Of a DNA stretch of 64,000 nucleotides, positions 39,898-50,569 are shown piece after piece. The DNA is taken from NCBI GenBank assembly GCA_965153455.1, contig OZ234504.1, positions 10,540,001 to 10,604,000 on the forward strand. The letters run 5' to 3'. Both the position numbers and the translations under genes were made by a program. The notes under the pieces were generated by a model. That model made no database searches and was not told where the DNA came from. It saw only the letters and a program-made list of their open reading frames with translations. Within the stretch, counting starts at the first letter, position 1. Each line of letters opens with the position of its first letter. This stretch comes from Sphagnum compactum (lineage: Eukaryota > Bryophyta > Sphagnopsida > Sphagnales).

Positions 39898-40471
39898 GAT
39901 ATGTTGTAAACTAAAATTGAATCTACATGGAAATAATAAATTACACATGTATTGAACATATTCTAAAAAAATATTACTTAAATATCCTTACTTGATATGT
40001 TGTAAACTAAAATTGAATCTACATGGAAATAAAAAATTACACATGTATTGAACATATTCCAAAAAAAATTACTTAAATATCCTTACTTAATATGTTGTAA
40101 ACTAAAATTGAATCTATATGGAAATAATAAATTACACATGTATTGAACATATTCCAAAAAAATATTACTTATATATCCTTACTTGATATGTTGTAAACTA
40201 AAATTGAATCTACATGGAAATAAAAAATTACACATGTATTGAACATATTCCAAAAAAATATTACTTATATATCCTTACTTGATATGTTGTAAACTAAAAT
40301 TGAATCTACATGGAAATAATAAATTACACATGTATTAAACATATTCCAAAAAAAATTACATAAATATCCTTACTTGGTATGTTGTAAATTAAAATTGAAT
40401 TTACATAGAAATTATGAATTATGCATGTATTGAACATACACATTATTAAGTTGACTTATACTTCAAGATTT
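39898..40471. repeat. 96-bp tandem repeat array
   Basis: Six consecutive copies begin at 39898, 39994, 40089, 40185, 40281 and 40376 (periods 95-96 bp). Each starts GATATGTTGTAAACTAAAAT and contains ACACATGTATTGAACATAT. Copies differ at a few positions, so amplification is fairly recent. Degenerate single copies recur at about 40690, 40985 and 42150 within the same element, so the unit is an old component that later amplified locally. Confidence 0.9.
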
Positions 40472-42799
40472 TTTTAATTTTATTTTCAAATGAAAGTGTA
40501 ATTTTTATATGCACAAAAATAATCATCATACATGTTATCATTCATGTATACAAATAACTTTTACATGTACTTTAATAATTAATGAATCTTTATTGTAATT
40601 TTAAATATATATTAAGACATCATACATATAAAAATGAATAAACATTAAACTTCCACAAAATTATGGATTAGGTATCATTACTTGATTTGTTGTAAATCAA
40701 CATTTGATTTACAAAGAAATAATAAATTACATATATTGAACTTACATTATTACATAATCATATTTCAAAAATTCCTTAAATTTTATTTTGAAATTAAAAT
40801 TTAATATTTAGGTGCACAAAAAATATTTGCATCATACATAAGCATTGATTTGCACAAATAAAATTTAAATGTAGTTTAATGTTTAATGAAATTTTATTGC
40901 AATTTAAAGTAAATATTGAAATGTCATGTCTATAAAGATTAATAAACATTAGAATTCCACAAAAAATATTAATTATGTATCATTATTTGATATGTTGTAA
41001 ACTAAAATCCAATTTACATATAAATAAAGATTAGGTGTATTGAACATGCACATTGTTACAAAATTATATTTCAGAATTTCCTTAAATTTCCTTCAATCAA
41101 ATTTTATTATTTGTGTGCACAAAAAATATTTGCATCATAGATAACCATTTGTTTTATACAAAGATAATTTACACATGATTGAATCTATTAATGAAGTTAG
41201 ATAGTTTGTTTTGTTTTATTCTATCATGTTGAAATTTCCCAAACCAAATTACTTCATATAATGTTATTGATATTTTTGAAACCTAATAATGAATAGGGGT
41301 GCACCGACTTGGGTTGAAATTTTTTGGAGCTATAATGCAAAGGTTATTGATTATTGAACCATCTTCTTAATAAACATTATTAGAATCATAAATAGAAATT
41401 TTACTCGAATCCAAAGGTATACTTGGTGTTGTTGGAAAATAATTGTTGAGTTAAATTTAATGAAATTTATTTCATATTTTTCATACTTAAGGTGTGGAAG
41501 ATATTGAATTTTGAATGAACTTTGTTGTTGAAAATTCAAACAAATTGGCTTTAGAAGGGAAAATGAGTTGAGTGTGTTCACACTTGGGGCCAACAACACA
41601 TGTTACCTTATTAATCCATGAAGCAAGGTAGTTTGTTTTGTTTTGTTTTGTCATAATGATATATCCCAAACCATAGTGTCTTAGGTTATACTATGGAATT
41701 TATCATCAAAAAGTTCTCAATGAATAAGGGTGCAACGACTTGGTTTAGAATGTTTGGAGCTACCGTGTGGAATCTATTGATTATTGAACCATTTTTTAAT
41801 TGAATTTTTTGAAAAACCAAGATTGAAAACTGTATTGGAATTTGGGGGTGTTCTTAGTATTTTTGGAAAGCCCTCACCAAATTTGATTTAATAAAGTTGA
41901 TTTCGTAATTTTGAGACCTAAAATGTGAATAATATTATTAAAATTTTGGTGAGTACGTACTGTTGTTGGAAATTCAAACAAATTGCAAAAAGGGGTTTGA
42001 AAGGAAAATTCAATTGAATGCATTCAAACTTGGGCCAATGACATAGGGTACATTAGTGTTTATGAAATCTTATCATAATTTTAAACAAATATTAAGATAT
42101 CATGTGTATAAAATAAAATAAACATTTAGTTGCACAATATTATTTATTATGTATCATTACTTGATATGTTGTAATGATCTACATAGAAATAATAAATTAC
42201 ATTTGTATTGAACATAAACATTAGTACTAACATATATATATTTTTAAATTAAACTTTATTTTGAAATTAAAGTTTAATATTAATATGCACAAAAAATCAT
42301 TTATACAAATAAAATTTACATGTAATTTAATATTATCATAATTTTAAATAAATACTACAATATTATATGTATAAAATTAAAATTACATATTAGTTGTTTA
42401 ACCTAGTTGAAAGAGATAGTTGTAAACAAGATTGTATTTCATCCATCCTCTAGTACATTTTAGCATCCAAAATAGTTGAACACTAGTCAATGTCTTGATT
42501 CTGTCCTAGCTAAAGAACATTAAATGCCAAGAATATTTCAAAAATGACCCCTTAGTTGAAACATGCTTCACACTATTTACAAGTTCAACTTGGAGACATT
42601 GTCGATGCTGGGAAAATTCGGCAAATGACCATGCAGTTGAAAAATGCTTTCAACTATATACCAACATAGTAAATGAATCAACTTAATTGGTAATTGCCAT
42701 AATTGTATTTAAAAATTAAAAAAATTTAATTGAAACATAATTGCAAATGTCATGTAGTTGAAAACTTTTGGTTAAAAAAGGGGGGTTTTTCTACTAATG

Positions 42800-44740
42800 A
42801 GAGACTCATCCATCTTGTCTCCTTTTCAATATCAAAAGCTTATGGGTGTATAGGCTTTGGTGGTCTTTTCCTTGTCAAAGATTCCCTTTATTTTCTTCAA
42901 CAACTCTTGGATTCACTGGATTGTTCTTTGCTTTGATTTATGATAGGCCTATCTTCTTACTCATCTCAAATTTATTGTGACCTAAATCACAACATGAGTT
43001 TTTTTAGGAGAGATAAGGGTAATCTCTTTTTTTGATTTATTTGTTAATCTTGGTAAACCTAGTTAGTCACAATTGGTGGCTTGCAAGAGATCCCAAGAAT
43101 CACTATGCTTTTTGTTGAGGACTTCTATTGTAGCAACAAGGTGTGTGAAAATGGTGGTATGAAGTTGTATTGATTAGGTTGTGAGATTTTGCATTGAGAA
43201 TTATATTTATCAAATCAGACAATTGTAACTGGTAGTAAGTCTTGTGCTTGTTTGGTTACATATTAATTGTTTATGTTATGTGCCATAGCTAAGTAGATGG
43301 TGCTTTTGATGAAGGTGGTTGTACGCAATGCATTTGGGACACATTTCCCGTATCCTAGTCAATTTGCTTGTGTGCTTACATGGTTAGCAGTGTCTATAGC
43401 TTCAAATATTTGGACCAAGCTTCAAGACTTGATTTGCTTTGGTGAATTTGCTAAAAATGTAAAAAATCTACTATATGAGAATTTCCTTTTTTGCTTTACA
43501 TAAAAGATTTTGGATGGAAACAATGGTGATGTTGCAAGGCACCAATACCATAAGCACCTAGATGTATTAGCTTCTTGATTGGAAATACATTTTCAATTTT
43601 AGGTGTTTATAGCCTTTACTCATTATTGTTCCCACCATGTAAAATGTTATGTACTTGTTATTTACCTGCCCATCATCTTTTAATTAACGCATGATCCTTA
43701 CAATTAATACGGCCCATCACTACAAGTTTATGTGTCCCTTGTACAACCACGTGTAAACATTTCGCTTCATCATTAAAAATTAATTTTTAAAATTCCATCT
43801 TCTGATTAATCCGCATCTTTAATGTCCTTACATTAATTGTACTGATTCTAGCTTGATCGCCTTGTACGCCTTCTATTTACTATGCCCATTTATTTGTTGA
43901 CTATGTCAACTCATCTGTTAACTATACCAACAAATTTGATGATTGTGTGAATACCCCTTATGATTGGGCAAATACCTTTGTTGATTCAACCAATACCCCT
44001 AATAAATAATCTTCATATTCTGCATCCTAAATCCCTCACTTTTGCAGTTATTACTCACGGATTTGTCAATCATCTATAGATCAAAAATCAATATTGTGTT
44101 GATCGTAGGATCTTCCATATGTTCTTTATCTTTAATATTCTACATTTGTGGTTTCTGTATTTCATAGTTTTCATTTTCCTCCTCCGTATCAAAATTCTCC
44201 ACTTGAATTCCACCTACACTTTGTTCCCAATATATTGGCATTTGTTATTCTTGTTTTTAAATTTCGGATTCCATGTACTTGTAAGGTTTAAGCTTATTCA
44301 CATTGACTGGCATAAGGTTAGTTTCAAACTTTTCAATGGTCACTAATAACACAATGTTATTTGGCAACACATACAATATTTTGTGCGGTCCAAACCATTT
44401 CCTAATAAACTACCCTAGGTGTGAATTATTGCCCTTTAGAAACCAAACAACATTATCACCAAAACTGAACTATTTTTTTAGATTCTTTTGTTGACTCCAT
44501 AATGCTCTATTCCACTGTTGAACATTACTACAAAAACAAATTATTTTGCTTAGATAACCTAGTCAAGAAGGACCCCATTTGGACACACATAAAAAAAGCC
44601 ATCCTATCAATCTAAACAAGTCAATTTGGATCTATCCTGCGTGATTAGGGTGGTTTTTTTAATCGATAAACTATTAGAATTACTTGATAGTGGACCATAT
44701 GACAAGTCAAATTTCTACCCAATTTTAAAAATATGTGATT
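42800..44740. other. Intergenic DNA, nothing recognised
   Basis: Short frames only, on both strands. A CACTACAAGTTTATGT string near 43720 recalls a CACTA terminus but has no partner. Confidence 0.4.
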
Positions 44741-44749
44741 ACCATTTTT

Positions 44750-45400
44750 TTGTGTAGGTAGGTGTAGGTAGGTAGGTAGGTACGTAGTATAAGTTTAGGT
44801 AGGTTGTAAAAAAACAATAGGTAGATGGTAGCCTAACCTACCTAACCTAATATATTTAACCTTCCTAACTTAACCTACCTTACCTACCTTAACCCTTTAA
44901 GCATTTATATAGGTTATAAATATTAAAAATTGAACCCTTCACCTCCCCAATGATAAACCAAGTCCTTATCAATGGACTACACCTTCCAAAGTTGACAAAA
45001 CTTGTCAAGTTTATTATTTCATTTGTTTATTTCACATCATTACTTATGTAGGTAAGTAAGAAAATCAGGCAATTAGTAGGTAGGTTGCATGATGCTTGGT
45101 AAGTAGAATGGTAGGTAATTAGGTAGCTTGTAGTCCATAAGAGCTAAGTAGCTAGGTAGGTAAATGGGTAGGTAGGTAGGTAGGTAGGTAGGGATTTTGA
45201 ATGGTAGGTGGGAAGTAGGAAGTAAGTGGGTATGTAAGGATGTAGGATGGTAGACATGGGAAGTAGGAGGTAGATGGGTATGTAAGGATGTAAGATGGTA
45301 GGCGGGAAGTAGGAGGTAGGAAAGTAGGTAGGTTTGTAAGATGGTAAGTGGGTAGGTATGTAGATAAGTCAATTGGTATGTAGGTAGGCCTAGGCTATTG
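44750..45400. repeat. Degenerate GTAG tetranucleotide repeats in two blocks
   Basis: Block 1 (about 44757-44895) runs as TAGGTAGGTAGG and then switches to the complementary CCTACCTAACC, so it can fold into a hairpin. Block 2 (about 45050-45390) is a longer degenerate GGTA/AGTAGG run. The minus-strand frame reading YLPTYLPIYLPSYL here is a product of the repeat, not a gene. Confidence 0.85.
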
Positions 45401-45769
45401 TTTAACCTAATTAATAATTGTATTGACCAATTAAATAACGTATGATGTCCCATTTGACTGGAACACCATTGTCCATATTGACTAAGGATGTCATTTTGTT
45501 TTATCCAACTTGATTAGATGTCCTAGTTGATTAGAAGCCATTGGTCATTTTGACCAAGGTAGTCATATTTTTGTCCAATTTGATTAGATGTTCAATTTGA
45601 CATAAAGTCACATAAGTCACCTTAGTTAAGTTTTTTTAGTAAAAATACACGTGTCATTCAAGCCTTGGACCTATAGTCAAAATGTACATGTCCACTAGTC
45701 AAAAAGGATTTGTTAATTAACTTGGACCTTTTGAAAAACCATGAATTGTAGTATTTGCCCTAATCACAA

Positions 45770-46560
45770 ACAATTGTTGGCATTTGTTGTTCATAAACCC
45801 AAAGTTCTTGCATAGACTTTGATACCAATATTGAGTGAAGACATTTCCAATTAACTCATGGATGCACCAATCCACACAACAACCAACCAATCTATTTTTC
45901 CTTAATTTTAATTAAGCCTTTAATGTCCCATGGTAACTTTTAGTTGTAGCATTGGTGTTTTGCCCAACTTATGGTATATTTCGAAATTCAACCACTCACA
46001 TGTGAATTCTATGTCGCCAATTTTCCTCCATGTATTTCCAAAAGACATTAGATGTAGGGTATTTACTAGGGATATACTATAGCTTATTCATTGCCCACAT
46101 TTCAACACATGTTTTAAATGGACCATCCTTGTCGTACATGATGCTCCCTACTTCTTGCAATACATTACTACATAATGTTGGGTCTTTATCTTGATACATG
46201 TTTGTTTTTGCTATGTTTTTTTCACATGCCACAAACATTAAAAAAATGGCAATGTTTGGCCATATAGTCGCAATAAAGAAAGTGCATTATGCATGAAACT
46301 TGGTGGATCCATATAGAATCAATGTTGATGCATGTTACACCCATTGGGGCAAGTGACATGAATAATACATAGTTGGAAATTGGATACAAAGGGGGAAGGG
46401 GTAGGGATTTTACTTGATGCAATTGATTTCCCCTTGGGCACAATCAACAATGAAAGCGTTGGGATGCCATGATGGGTGAATATTGTGAATGCTTTCATTC
46501 AAAGCATGCATCCATGGTGTCAAATCCTTTAGTTGACATCATGATGTGATGTGATATGCT
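45770..46560 (-). mobile_element. MULE-type transposase, catalytic/C-terminal relic
   Basis: Reading the minus strand from 46560 down gives, across a few stops, WHPNAFIVDCAQGEINCIK, SIWPNIAIFLMFVACEKNIA, VLQEVGSIMYDKDGPFKTC, NVFWKYMEENWRHRIHM, VGQNTNATTKSYHGTLKA and RLVGCCVDWCIHELIGNVF. This follows the plant Mutator-like transposase order: the catalytic-domain aspartate context, the H-x-x-R helix region (here degraded) and the C-terminal GQ.TN...SYH...L segment. Stops and frameshifts make it a pseudogene. It would complement the N-terminal relic at 35.7-36.35 kb, which lies on the other strand. No terminal repeats were found. Confidence 0.6.
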
Positions 46561-46569
46561 ACAAGATTG

Positions 46570-48590
46570 CCATTGTGCCATTGGTCAAATACCATCATGG
46601 TATAAAGGGGGAATTGCCACAATTCACAATAGATCAATGACATAATATGGAATGTTAGTTGAACATTGACAAGAAATATAATGAATGATATATTATCATT
46701 TACAAATTTGTACATATATTTATTTATGTCCATTGATTTGTCCTATTAATGTTTCAATGGCATTAGATTACATATATACTAGTGTATTGGATCACATGTA
46801 CATGTAATATCCCCAATCGAAAACCATGGATTAACCTAAAATCTGAAACTTCCAAGAAATTCCAAATTTATAAGACCTCCCAATACTAACAAAATTGGAG
46901 TTGATCGACAAAAAAATTGGAAGTTTTTGTGAAGGAATCAACCCTTTTTGTGACAATTTCATTTCTTTTTTACATTCAATGTCTTTATCTTTAATTAAGT
47001 GAGACTATTATGCCTAAAGTATTCTCCTATGACTTGGCATTTCATTGATTTGTTGATTCCAATAATGTATATGGAATAACCTTAAATCCTACAATCAAAG
47101 ATTAGTATCTCAAAGAACATTGTATATACCTCATGTTGTCGAAGCATTCATGCACTCTAAAATCATGCCAACAAATTTTGGATTCGTAGTTGTTTGTATA
47201 GTTGTAATTATGACAAACACTAGTTTCTAGTCATGCATTACCTTGCTACAAAGTTTTGATTCCACCCATGGTCCTTGGTATAATGGGTTGTCTAGGTCCA
47301 AAGTTGGATTATTGTTTGATCATGGCCACCCTTTGTTGCAAGCTAGGTGAAATAATGGGGACTTACATTGTTTGGGTTGGGGTATGTTCATATGAAACCT
47401 TTTTGGTTAGCCATATTGTACTTGTTCTATTCTAATTATTGTATGTGTCAGTGCATTTTGTTTCATTGGGCACCAACATATCACAAGGCATTAACTACCA
47501 TCCAATTTTTTCCTAGGAATTAGTTGCCATCCAATTTTTTCCTAGGCATTAGTTGCCATCCAATTTTTCCCTTATGCTGGATTATGCAACATTGTTCACC
47601 TTGTTGTAAGAATGCCCTGAAATTATGATTTCATATGCATTAACATTATAGCCGATTCTTTGCCTTCCAAGTCCAAGTAGCAAGATTCCTAGTTCAATGT
47701 TAAATGATATGTAGTTATTTGAATCCAAGATGCATTGCCAACAAATGTTGTAGACAACTCCTACTGCATGTGTGCTCTGGGATTGGTTAAACTAGGTCTA
47801 ACTCCATTTACCCCCCCCCCCTCCCCCCCCCCCACATTTGAAAGTAGATAGTCAATTCAAATGAGTTGAACTTTCATTTAGTCAAGCTTGGTATCTATTG
47901 GTAATCGTAACTTGTAAGGTGTTATGCAAGTTGGCATTGTAGGTGACCACATCCAATTTAACAATGCCAACAGTGAGCCAAACATTGGTGCGTGTCTACT
48001 ACGTTTGAATTCATCTTTAGATTTACACCACTAGACCATTAACTAGATTGTACTTCACTTGAAACTTTTGCTCATTAGGTCATCATTAGAAATCCACTCA
48101 ATTGTCACTCTTGTAACAACATTTATATGTTCCAATTTTTGCTAGTAGCCCTAATTTGTATGGTATTGTGAATGTTGGCATTTCAGAAGACAACATCACA
48201 CTCAACAACTCCAACAATCGTTGAAGTTGGGGTTTGTGTCCCCACCACCATAATGTTTTAATGTTGAACTGAATTTGGTGGATTTACATCAAACATCCAC
48301 TAAACCCATTTAATGAGTTTATGCCCATTAGGCCATCATTAGAAATTTTAGTGAAAATGTTTAAATCATTAATCTTCCACTAGATTTCTACTAGGCATTG
48401 TCTAGTATTATGACTCCACTAGCTATGTACCAACATCCACTACTAACCAACAATACGACTTATGGGTTCCATGTGGTGTATGTAGGTGTTGCCACCCAAG
48501 AAATGGTATGTGCATGGGAATTGGCCAAGCACACATGGCCAACCAAAACTTGTGTACCTTTCAAAGTTCCTTTAGCATAATGAAGGGTTC
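46570..48590. other. Intergenic DNA with minor repeats
   Basis: Nothing coding recognised. A three-copy 30-bp tandem repeat built on TTGCCATCCAATTTTTTCCT lies at about 47487-47575. Confidence 0.5.
47811..47833. repeat. C11-T-C11 homopolymer tract
   Basis: Two runs of eleven C separated by a single T, i.e. long G-runs on the minus strand. Slippage-prone and able in principle to form G-quadruplex or i-motif structures. Confidence 0.9.
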
Positions 48591-48609
48591 TAGCAAGAGG
48601 CCACTCATT

Positions 48610-49140
48610 ATGTGTGGAAGAAGGAAGCAAGGTTCCATGGGGAACTACAAAAAGAGGTGAAGCAATGTGTGGTAACTGGGCAACCATATCCAATCAAATT
48701 CCCCACTAATGAAGCTGGGGAGATTTTGAGTGGCAGAACATATTAGCAACAAAAGGTAAGGGAGGTGGCATACATTCATTTGGATGTGTCAGTTTGTAAC
48801 TTTAGATTGCACACAAAGGCACAATGGGATGCCATCCATGGTGATTTTGCAAAGATTTTCATTATTGACCCACCACTAAGGCCTTTGATAGTGGAGAGGT
48901 ACTTGCAAGAATACTTGAGCTTTGCAAGACAAAAGTGGAGGAAGATATGGAATGTAGGAGGGACATAACAAGGCCATACACTTGTCTGATGCATGCATGG
49001 AGAAACTTGGTGAAGTACTAGAAAACCCCCCATGTTGAACATGAAAGTGAACGAATGCAAGAAATCCGTGTGATGGTGAGCAATCCATGGAAACTTGGGC
49101 ACATGTCCATTGCTCGTAGGATGTCATTAGAGGTAGAATA
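48610..49140 (+). pseudogene. Unassigned coding relic, probably transposon-associated
   Basis: Two frames joined by a frameshift near 48966 give continuous protein-like sequence: YPIKFPTNEAGEILSGRTY, REVAYIHLDVSVCNFRLHTK, DPPLRPLIVERYLQEYLSFA and WRKIWNVGGT, then HAWRNLVKY, TPHVEHESERMQEIRVMVSN and LGHMSIARRMSLEVEYIR. Composition and length of open reading (48765-48966 is open without interruption) are unlike the surrounding DNA. I do not recognise the family with certainty. The style is that of accessory or C-terminal parts of plant DNA-transposon proteins. At least three stops interrupt it, so it is not a working gene. Confidence 0.45.
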
Positions 49141-49419
49141 TATAAGAATGTAGTTAAACTGCTAGATTTTGTCTTTGTTCATTGAATTGTTTCATTAATT
49201 CACATTCAAGCAAATTGTGGAATGCATATTTGGTTAGGGTACAATGGGAAGAACTAATGGTAGCCACGAAGACCCAACAAATGTTGTTGTCTAAGGGCCT
49301 TCAACAAAACGTCCACCAATGGCAAGTGTCCGACCTTTCCATTAGTTAATGCAATTCTAATTCTATTTAGGACTTAGTAAAAGGCATTATAACTAGGATT
49401 TGATTTCAAACATTCATGG

Positions 49420-50560
49420 TAGAATGCAGTTCTAGTTGGACTCCCGTGGAGGTGGGGCTCTAGCTAATGGAAGGAAGTGAAACTTCCAATTCCACACAGT
49501 GAAATGGAATTCCAATGGAGTTGTAGTGTAGTTCATTCTAGTGCAATTCTTGTAGTGAATGGAGTCCAATAGGTGGAGCCTAGAATGCAACTCCAATTTT
49601 TGGGGTTTAATGGAAGGCACTTAGACTTTTAAGTGGAATGCCTCCATTGGAATTGCATTGGGTGAAGTCCAACACATCCCAAATAGTGGCATTATAGTCC
49701 TTGGCACTTAGACTTCCAAGTGGAATGACTCCACTATAATTACACTGAATAAACTCCATTAGTTATAATGGAATTTCCATTAGTTTTAATGGAGTGGAGC
49801 TGCAGTGGACCTTGGTCAAACTTTGAGGTGGAGTGATTCCATTATAATTACTGTAATTAAACACCAATAGTCCCATTAAAGTGGGGGCTTTAGTGGAAGA
49901 CACTTGGACTTCCAGTGGAATGACTCCATTTGGGATTACAGGGAATGAATTCTAGTACATCCACTAGGGTGGGGATTTAGTGGAAGCCATTCACACTTCC
50001 CAAGTGGAGGGTCTCCACTAGAATTCCATTAATTACAGTGGGTGCAATCTATTAGTTCCACTAAAGTGGGTTTCTAATGGAAGTATTGGAAACTTACAAG
50101 TGGAATTATTCCATTATAACTACAGTAATTGAGCAGTCATTACTTCCACTGGAGTAAAGCTCTAGTGGAAGCCTTTTACACGTCCAAAGTGGAATGACTC
50201 CACTAGGATTCCACTAGAATTACATTGATTGAAATCCATCAGTTTGCCATAGTGCATCTCTAGTGGAAAGATCCCTAAACCTCCAAGTGGAATGATTCTA
50301 ATAGATCTACACTAATTTAATAGTCATTAATTCCACTAGAGTAGGGTTCTAGTGGAAGGCACAAGTACACTTGGAACTCTAATAGTTCCACTAGGGTGGG
50401 GCTTTAGTGTGTGCCATTCACATTTCCAACGTTCATAATTTTCCACTAGAATGGGACTTGAGTGGTTGACACATAGACTGTCCAGTGGATTGGAATGGGT
50501 TGAGTTTAAGGTGGGGATCTAGATAATGGAAGGCACCATGAACCAAAGGTTTGGATTTAT
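49420..50560. repeat. Imperfect tandem array built on AAGTGGAATGACTCCACT
   Basis: The core AAGTGGAATGACTCCACT or variants recur at about 49632, 49711, 49914, 50003, 50099, 50191 and 50287, i.e. roughly every 80-105 bp. They alternate with CCACTAGGGTGGGG / TCTAGTGGAAG segments. Each core is itself a short inverted repeat (AGTGGA-N5-TCCACT). Units are too diverged for a clean consensus. Similar vocabulary returns at 54230-54417 beside a CACTA-like terminus, which suggests subterminal repeats of a larger element. Confidence 0.65.
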
Positions 50561-50569
50561 AACATAGTA

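Larger units (their letters stand above)
38329..42799. mobile_element. Non-autonomous CACTA-like (En/Spm) DNA transposon, 4.47 kb
   Basis: The left end reads CACTAGTAGAAAACCCCCCC and the reverse complement of the right end reads CATTAGTAGAAAAACCCCCC, both followed shortly by TTTTCAACTA. The termini therefore pair over about 22 bp. Subterminal regions are crowded with TAGTTGAAA / TTCAACTA words on both sides (38360-38740 and 42400-42770), the hallmark arrangement of CACTA elements, where such words bind the transposase. Flanking triplets AGT and AGA match at two of three positions, a weak target-site duplication. No transposase frame is present; the interior is AT-rich and includes a 96-bp tandem array. 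The CACTA family is established; membership here is inferred from the ends. Confidence 0.75.

Noticed and set aside
45073-45453. 126-codon minus-strand frame rich in Tyr-Leu-Pro-Thr
   Set aside because: It is a translation of the GTAG tetranucleotide repeat.
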